17,532 nt of DNA, taken from the NCBI GenBank assembly GCA_038214135.1, contig JBBQSD010000131.1, positions 1 to 17,532 of the forward strand, given 5' to 3'. Within the stretch, counting starts at the first letter, position 1, and the number at the start of each line of letters is the position of its first letter. Shown here one piece after another: positions 13,731 through 17,532 of this stretch. The notes under the pieces were generated by a model that saw only the letters and a list, made by a program, of their open reading frames with translations, made no database searches and was not told the origin of the DNA. The translations under genes were made by a program, and so were the position numbers. This DNA comes from JANLSE01 sp038214135 (GTDB taxonomy: Bacteria > Chloroflexota > Chloroflexia > Chloroflexales > Roseiflexaceae).

Positions 13731-16355
13731 TCAGGCCCCAAACCTTCGGTAGAACCACGTCTTCATCAGTTGGGTCAGCACGACATAACAGACCAACAGA
13801 CCGGCAAGCAGGAGCCAGTAGAGTGGCGGCAGGGCGACGAAACCAAGCGTTTCGGCCAGTGGCGATATTGTGAGCCAAGCGCCTACAGACACAATCATGA
13901 TTGATGTGATGATCAACGGCCAACTGGCGCGGCTCTGGATGAACGGGATTTTGTTGGTGCGGATAATATGAATAATCAGAGTCTGGCTGAAGAGTGACTC
14001 GACAAACCAGCCGGTGTGGAACAGCGCCGGGTTATTCCAGGCGTTGAATACATATATCATGATAGCGAACATGGCATAATCAAAGATCGAGCTGATCGGG
14101 CCGAGAAACAGAATAAAACGCTGGATCTCGCCAATATCCCACTTGCGCGGCTTGGTGAGCCACTCGGCATCCACCTGATCAGTCGGGATGGTCGTCTGTG
14201 AGAAATCATAGAGCAGGTTGTTCGTCAGCACCTGGATGGGCAGCATTGGCAGGAATGGCAGGAACGCGCTGGCTCCGACAACACTGAACATGTTGCCGAA
14301 ATTGGAACTAGCCGCCATTTTGATATACTTGATAATATTGCCGAACACGCGACGCCCTTCCAGCACGCCCTGCTCCAGCACCAACAGGCTGTGTTCCAGC
14401 AGAATAATATCGGATGATTCCTTGGCGATGTCGACGGCACTATCCACCGAGATGCCCACATCTGCGGCTTTGAGGGCCGGAGCATCGTTGATACCATCTC
14501 CCATGAATGCGACGACATGCGCCTTGCTCTGTAATGCGTGGATGATACGTGCCTTCTGGGCCGGAGCCAATTTGGCGAAGATGCGGGTTCCGCTGGCGGC
14601 ATCGGCCAACTCTGGTTCACTCATCGCCTCGATCTGTGGCCCAAGCAGAATGTTATCCACCGGCATGCCGACCTTCTCACAGATGTATGCCGTGATAATC
14701 TCGTTATCGCCAGTCAGGATTTTGACATTCACGTTGAGCGATTTCAGGCGCTGCAAGGCCTCAATTGCCGAGTCCTTGGGTGGATCCAGAAACGCCAGAT
14801 AGCCAAGCAGCGTCAGATCGCTTTCATCTTGTACGGTATAGTGCGGTTCGTCGTTATCGCCAGGGAAGGTTTTGTATGCCACCGCAACGACACGGAAGCC
14901 CTGCGCATTCAACTCTTGCACGAGACGTTTGCGGTGGGCGTCGTGGGCTGGCTCGACATCCAGAATCTTGCCATCGATTTCGACTCTTGGCGATAAGCGC
15001 ATGATCTCCTCGACGGCACCCTTGCAGATCAGCAGATGCTGGTTCTTGGTATCCTCCACGATCACCGACATGCGCCGCCGCTGGAAATCGAAGGGGATCT
15101 CATCTATTTTGTGATATTCCGTTTTCACCTTGAGATCTTCCTCAAGATGACCATAATCGAGAACAGCAGCATCCATCATGTTTTTTAGGCCAGTCTGGTA
15201 GTAGCTGTTCATATAGCCATAGTGCAGCACCCGTTCACTCGCATCGCCATGCACATTCAGGTGCTTTTCCAGAATGATCTTGCCCTGCGTCAGCGTGCCA
15301 GTCTTGTCGGTACACAGCACATCTGCTGCGCCAAAGTTCTGGATGGCATTCAGGCGTTTGACGATCACCTTTTTGCGGGCCATTGCCAGCGCACCATTCG
15401 AAAGATTGACAGTCACGATCATCGGCAGCATTTCGGGGGTGAGCCCAACTGCCACGGCCATGGCGAACAGGAATGCTTCCAGCCAGTTACCTCGGCTCAG
15501 GCCGTTGATCAGGAACACCGATGGGACCATCACCGCGATGAAGCGGATCATCAGCCAGGTAAACTGGTTGACGCCTTTATCGAAACTGGTGAGTTCGCGC
15601 TTGCCAACGATACTGGCGGCCAGTGACCCGAAGTAGGTTTGTTCGCCAGTATCGATAACAACAGCGGTTGCGCTGCCGCTTTCCACATTTGAGCCAAGAA
15701 AGCAGAGATTCGGCAGATCGAGCGGATTCTGGATCTCTACGGAAGCTGGAGCTGGTTTCTTCTCAACAGGTAGGGATTCGCCTGTTAGCGCAGCCTGATC
15801 GAGGAACAGATCCTTGGCAGAAAGCAGCCGTACATCGGCGGGAACCATATCCCCAGCCGCCAGGCGGATGATGTCACCCGGAACCAGAAATTTGAGCGCA
15901 ACCTCGCATTCGGTATTATCGCGTATGACTGTGGCCGTGGTATTGACCATGGCTTTGAGTTTTGCTGCAGCATTATCGGCGCGCATCTCCTGATAGAAGC
16001 GCAGCACGATGCCAAGCAGGACCATGACAAAAATGACCACCATTGCGCGCAGATCGCCGGTGAGATAGGAGAGCAGCCCCAGCGCTGCCAGCAGGATCAC
16101 CAGTGGATTCTTGATGTTATCCCACAGGCGCATCAGCGACGATTGATGCTTTTCGCGGGCGATCTCATTCAACCCATAGCGTTGCGTGCGGGATTCGGCC
16201 TCAGCAGGACTCAAGCCGCGTAGTGTCGACCCAAGCTCCTGCAAAACGGCATCCGATTCGTTGCGTGCCCGTGTTCGTAGTTGATCCGCAACGATGGGTT
16301 TGATGGTGTGAGTGGCGTTGTGTGTATTCGTCGGTGAGGTGTTCGGTAAAGCCAT
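13731..16355 (-). CDS. mgtA: Magnesium-importing P-type ATPase, MgtA/MgtB family
   Basis: 874 residues from ATG 16355, chosen because GGAGG (16365-16361) lies 5 bases upstream; the frame stays open to 16511 but those residues are unlike the family. P-type ATPase elements in order: TGES 191-194 (dephosphorylation), the TM4 ion-site motif VGLTPEMLP near 303-311 that marks Mg2+-type ATPases, phosphorylated Asp350 in DKTGTLTQ, KGA 445-447 (nucleotide binding), TGD 548-550 and GDGINDAP 619-626. About ten membrane helices: two near 83-120, two near 265-315 and the rest in the C-terminal third. The enzyme uses ATP to import Mg2+ across the cytoplasmic membrane, as known for MgtA/MgtB. It appears intact and monocistronic, convergent with the LacI-type gene. 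The 5' leader may be regulatory. Confidence 0.93.
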   Translation of the reverse strand: MALPNTSPTNTHNATHTIKPIVADQLRTRARNESDAVLQELGSTLRGLSPAEAESRTQRYGLNEIAREKHQSSLMRLWDNIKNPLVILLAALGLLSYLTGDLRAMVVIFVMVLLGIVLRFYQEMRADNAAAKLKAMVNTTATVIRDNTECEVALKFLVPGDIIRLAAGDMVPADVRLLSAKDLFLDQAALTGESLPVEKKPAPASVEIQNPLDLPNLCFLGSNVESGSATAVVIDTGEQTYFGSLAASIVGKRELTSFDKGVNQFTWLMIRFIAVMVPSVFLINGLSRGNWLEAFLFAMAVAVGLTPEMLPMIVTVNLSNGALAMARKKVIVKRLNAIQNFGAADVLCTDKTGTLTQGKIILEKHLNVHGDASERVLHYGYMNSYYQTGLKNMMDAAVLDYGHLEEDLKVKTEYHKIDEIPFDFQRRRMSVIVEDTKNQHLLICKGAVEEIMRLSPRVEIDGKILDVEPAHDAHRKRLVQELNAQGFRVVAVAYKTFPGDNDEPHYTVQDESDLTLLGYLAFLDPPKDSAIEALQRLKSLNVNVKILTGDNEIITAYICEKVGMPVDNILLGPQIEAMSEPELADAASGTRIFAKLAPAQKARIIHALQSKAHVVAFMGDGINDAPALKAADVGISVDSAVDIAKESSDIILLEHSLLVLEQGVLEGRRVFGNIIKYIKMAASSNFGNMFSVVGASAFLPFLPMLPIQVLTNNLLYDFSQTTIPTDQVDAEWLTKPRKWDIGEIQRFILFLGPISSIFDYAMFAIMIYVFNAWNNPALFHTGWFVESLFSQTLIIHIIRTNKIPFIQSRASWPLIITSIMIVSVGAWLTISPLAETLGFVALPPLYWLLLAGLLVCYVVLTQLMKTWFYRRFGA

Positions 16356-16520
16356 ATATGCCTCCGCACAATGCCATTGGTCGGTGCCGACAAGTGTTGG
16401 CAGAAGGCGCATAGTGTTGGCATGCCGCCGATCAGGCAATCGGGCACACACAGTGTACCACCAATCGCCTGCATTTACCCGCCTGCGGGCCGTACTGACC
16501 CTGAACCTCACTGGTTTCTG
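16356..16520 (-). promoter_or_regulatory. Leader region of the Mg2+ ATPase gene
   Basis: About 165 bases upstream of the ATPase start carry no supported gene and show structure. On the minus strand there is GTGAGGTTC, a CCCGC-AG-GCGGG hairpin (about 16479-16490) and GGCGATTGGTGGTACACTG. A TATAAA lies upstream near 16535 but has no good -35. This could be an ion-sensing leader; I cannot assign a riboswitch class with confidence. Confidence 0.25.
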
Positions 16521-16578
16521 ATTTCAAATACTTTTATATTTCTCTCTACGGTTCGTATGCCACAGAGCATCATCGCTG

Positions 16579-17093
16579 TTATTGCTTTTGTAAACGTACC
16601 ATTATTTGCCGCGAAGCATTGTCTTTCGGTTTGATTGGTATCTAAATGTCTTCTTCAGAATTTGGGTCCATATGCTTATATGTAGCTCCCAATAGTTCAA
16701 AATGTGGTCTGTTGTCTAATACGTACGGTGCGTTTGGCAACCACGTCCCGAAAATAGAGTGAAATATTTTCGTATCAGTGCTTGAACCTTGATAGTGGAA
16801 AACTGCATAGAGTCCGCCTGTCAACACGAAAGATTCCATTCCATCAGGAATTGTGTCAAAGTCTGCGACTTCAATGGCTGCCCATTTTTCAAATGCTTGA
16901 TGAAGATTGCCAAGATCAACGGGTTGGTCATACACCTGCATTGAAAACATTTCAGAAGTCAGGTTGTTTTGAATTTCTCTTCGTCTGGGCATAAAACTTC
17001 GCCAGAGTTCGCTTGTTTTATTGTTGGAAAGCGACATGCTCATTCGCGTTCCAACCAGTTTTTTTCGGTTAATGTTTCTATTCTTGGCTTCAT
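16579..17093 (-). pseudogene. AraC-type effector-binding (GyrI-like) domain protein, frameshifted and with an internal TAG
   Basis: Frame 1 from ATG 17093 (AAGGA about 10 bases upstream) encodes MKPRIETLTEKNWLERE and stops at 17040. The family reads EKKLVGTRMSMSL here, which is what the other frame gives if the A7 run (17059-17065) had eight As. Frame 2 from 17043 encodes NNKTSELWRSFMPRR, FEKWAAIEVADFD, GLYAVFHYQGSS, FGTWLPNAPYVLDNRPHF and DPNSEEDI, a standalone GyrI-like/AraC effector-binding domain that binds small drugs or signals. It stops at TAG (16644-16642) where TGG (Trp) is expected; reading on gives IPIKPKDN and ends at TAA 16579. Two lesions suggest decay. The stop and restart overlap as ATGA. 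Confidence 0.75.
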
Positions 17094-17139
17094 ATTGGTC
17101 TGATCCTTAGTATTGCAGGTTGTTTGCTGTCCAGTAAGC

Positions 17140-17270
17140 GCCGAACGGTTTGCGTTACCCGCGCTGGGGCGGACGGACGAAACGCCGTCCGAGTAAAAAA
17201 AAGAAAAGGCGTAGAAAAATGCCTGTAAACCGCGCAGACTCCCCAGCATCGGGTGCATGCTGTGTTCGGC
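17140..17270 (-). other. attC-like recombination site (integron cassette-type)
   Basis: A 131-base imperfect inverted repeat. Outer arms are GCCGAAC (17140-17146) and GTTCGGC (17264-17270). Inner arms are ACCCGCGCTGGGG (17157-17169) and CCCCAGCATCGGGT (17241-17254), pairing with a small bulge. A variable centre contains a further hairpin CGGACGG/CCGTCCG. Outer arms resemble the attC boxes RYYYAAC/GTTRRRY with one mismatch each, and the length fits the known attC range. It lies 3' of one minus-strand gene and 5' of the next, as in cassette arrays. No integrase is in the window. Confidence 0.5.
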
Positions 17271-17304
17271 GGCATGCTGGTATCAAATCACCGTTTATTT
17301 GGCC

Positions 17305-17532
17305 TTACGTTCGTTTGGTAGTCAAATCCTTGTCTTCCATTTCCCAGGCGTGATCGAGCGTGTGAAACGCGGTGTGCCGAATCAAGAAGCTCAGCGGCCA
17401 GGTGCGGGCCATCTTGCCCTCAGCGTGGAACGTCTGGATCGCTTTGCAGTAGTCGCGGCGAAAGGCTTTCAGCCCTTTGGCGTCAGTGACCCACTCACCG
17501 TCTTTGATGCCCACCCCGAGCCCCTTCGCCCA
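17305..17532 (-). CDS. Unrecognised protein, possibly DinB-like (5' partial)
   Basis: This is the C-terminal ~75 residues of a gene entering from the right edge (first visible residues WAKGLGVGIKDG). The conserved-looking end reads RTWPLSFLIRHTAFHTLDHA followed by WEMEDKD. The His-rich H-x3-H-x3-H-x-W spacing recalls metal-binding DinB/YfiT-like helical bundles, but this is only a resemblance. The stop TAA is at 17307-17305. The attC-like structure begins 34 bases downstream, so the gene and that site could form one mobile cassette. An internal GTG at 17514 is in frame, but the homologous-looking frame continues to the edge. Function unknown. Confidence 0.55.
   Translation of the reverse strand, partial: WAKGLGVGIKDGEWVTDAKGLKAFRRDYCKAIQTFHAEGKMARTWPLSFLIRHTAFHTLDHAWEMEDKDLTTKRT

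Noticed and set aside
14218..15636. Several plus-strand ORFs opposite the P-type ATPase
   Set aside because: All are antisense shadows of a complete, motif-rich ATPase.
16356..16511. N-terminal extension of the ATPase to 16511
   Set aside because: GGAGG lies correctly before ATG 16355, and the extra residues are unlike MgtA proteins.
17090..17275. Minus-strand ORFs across the attC-like site
   Set aside because: They consist of inverted-repeat sequence and show no protein family; structure explains the region better.

Overview
The window looks like chromosomal DNA from a filamentous Chloroflexi-type bacterium (Chloroflexales or Herpetosiphon-like). This is inferred from the mix of gene families: Uma2 nuclease, an MmeI-like restriction enzyme, a NACHT protein with a Gly-rich N-terminus, a multidomain secreted GH16 protein with a choice-of-anchor Q end, and an MgtA-type ATPase. 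Abundant short intergenic repeats (9-bp CGCAGATTT units, CCGCAGG/CCTGCGG hairpins, C-rich GGTGGGGAG blocks) fit as well. No rRNA, tRNA or CRISPR array was seen.

Layout. 1-751: 3' part of a molybdenum-hydroxylase accessory gene in which an FAD-subunit tail runs in frame, through translated repeat sequence, into a complete [2Fe-2S] subunit. 859-1509: extended -10 promoter, 24-codon ORF and a Uma2-family gene, the two ORFs each with an AAGGAGG ribosome site. 1652-5182 (minus): a type IIL (MmeI-like) restriction-methylation enzyme whose stop overlaps the start of a NACHT NTPase gene now broken by a frameshift and an internal deletion. 5161-5725: repeat debris and a shredded transketolase. 5793-8510: MFS exporter, APH-type phosphotransferase and the C-terminal remnant of an ANT/AadA-type nucleotidyltransferase, resembling a small drug-handling cluster. 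8544-11906 (minus): a secreted 1120-residue GH16 beta-glucanase-like protein. 12441-13442 (plus): a LacI-family regulator divergent from it, probably expressed as a leaderless mRNA; two near-identical operators lie between them. 13731-16355 (minus): Mg2+-type P-type ATPase. 16579-17532 (minus): an AraC-type effector-binding-domain pseudogene, an attC-like structure and a gene running off the right edge, which together resemble integron cassettes.

The clearest functional unit is the LacI regulator with the GH16 gene: a sugar-responsive repressor probably controls secretion of a polysaccharide-degrading enzyme. The most unusual observations are (i) the GH16 catalytic domain inserted inside a carbohydrate-binding-like beta-sandwich at a shared D-x-FSG motif, (ii) the translational coupling of an MmeI-like enzyme with a STAND/NACHT gene, (iii) an AT-rich specificity region inside that enzyme, (iv) the repeat-derived linker in the FAD/[2Fe-2S] fusion, and (v) the attC-like element. 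Gene decay is conspicuous: four clear pseudogenes lie in 17.5 kb, most next to repeats.
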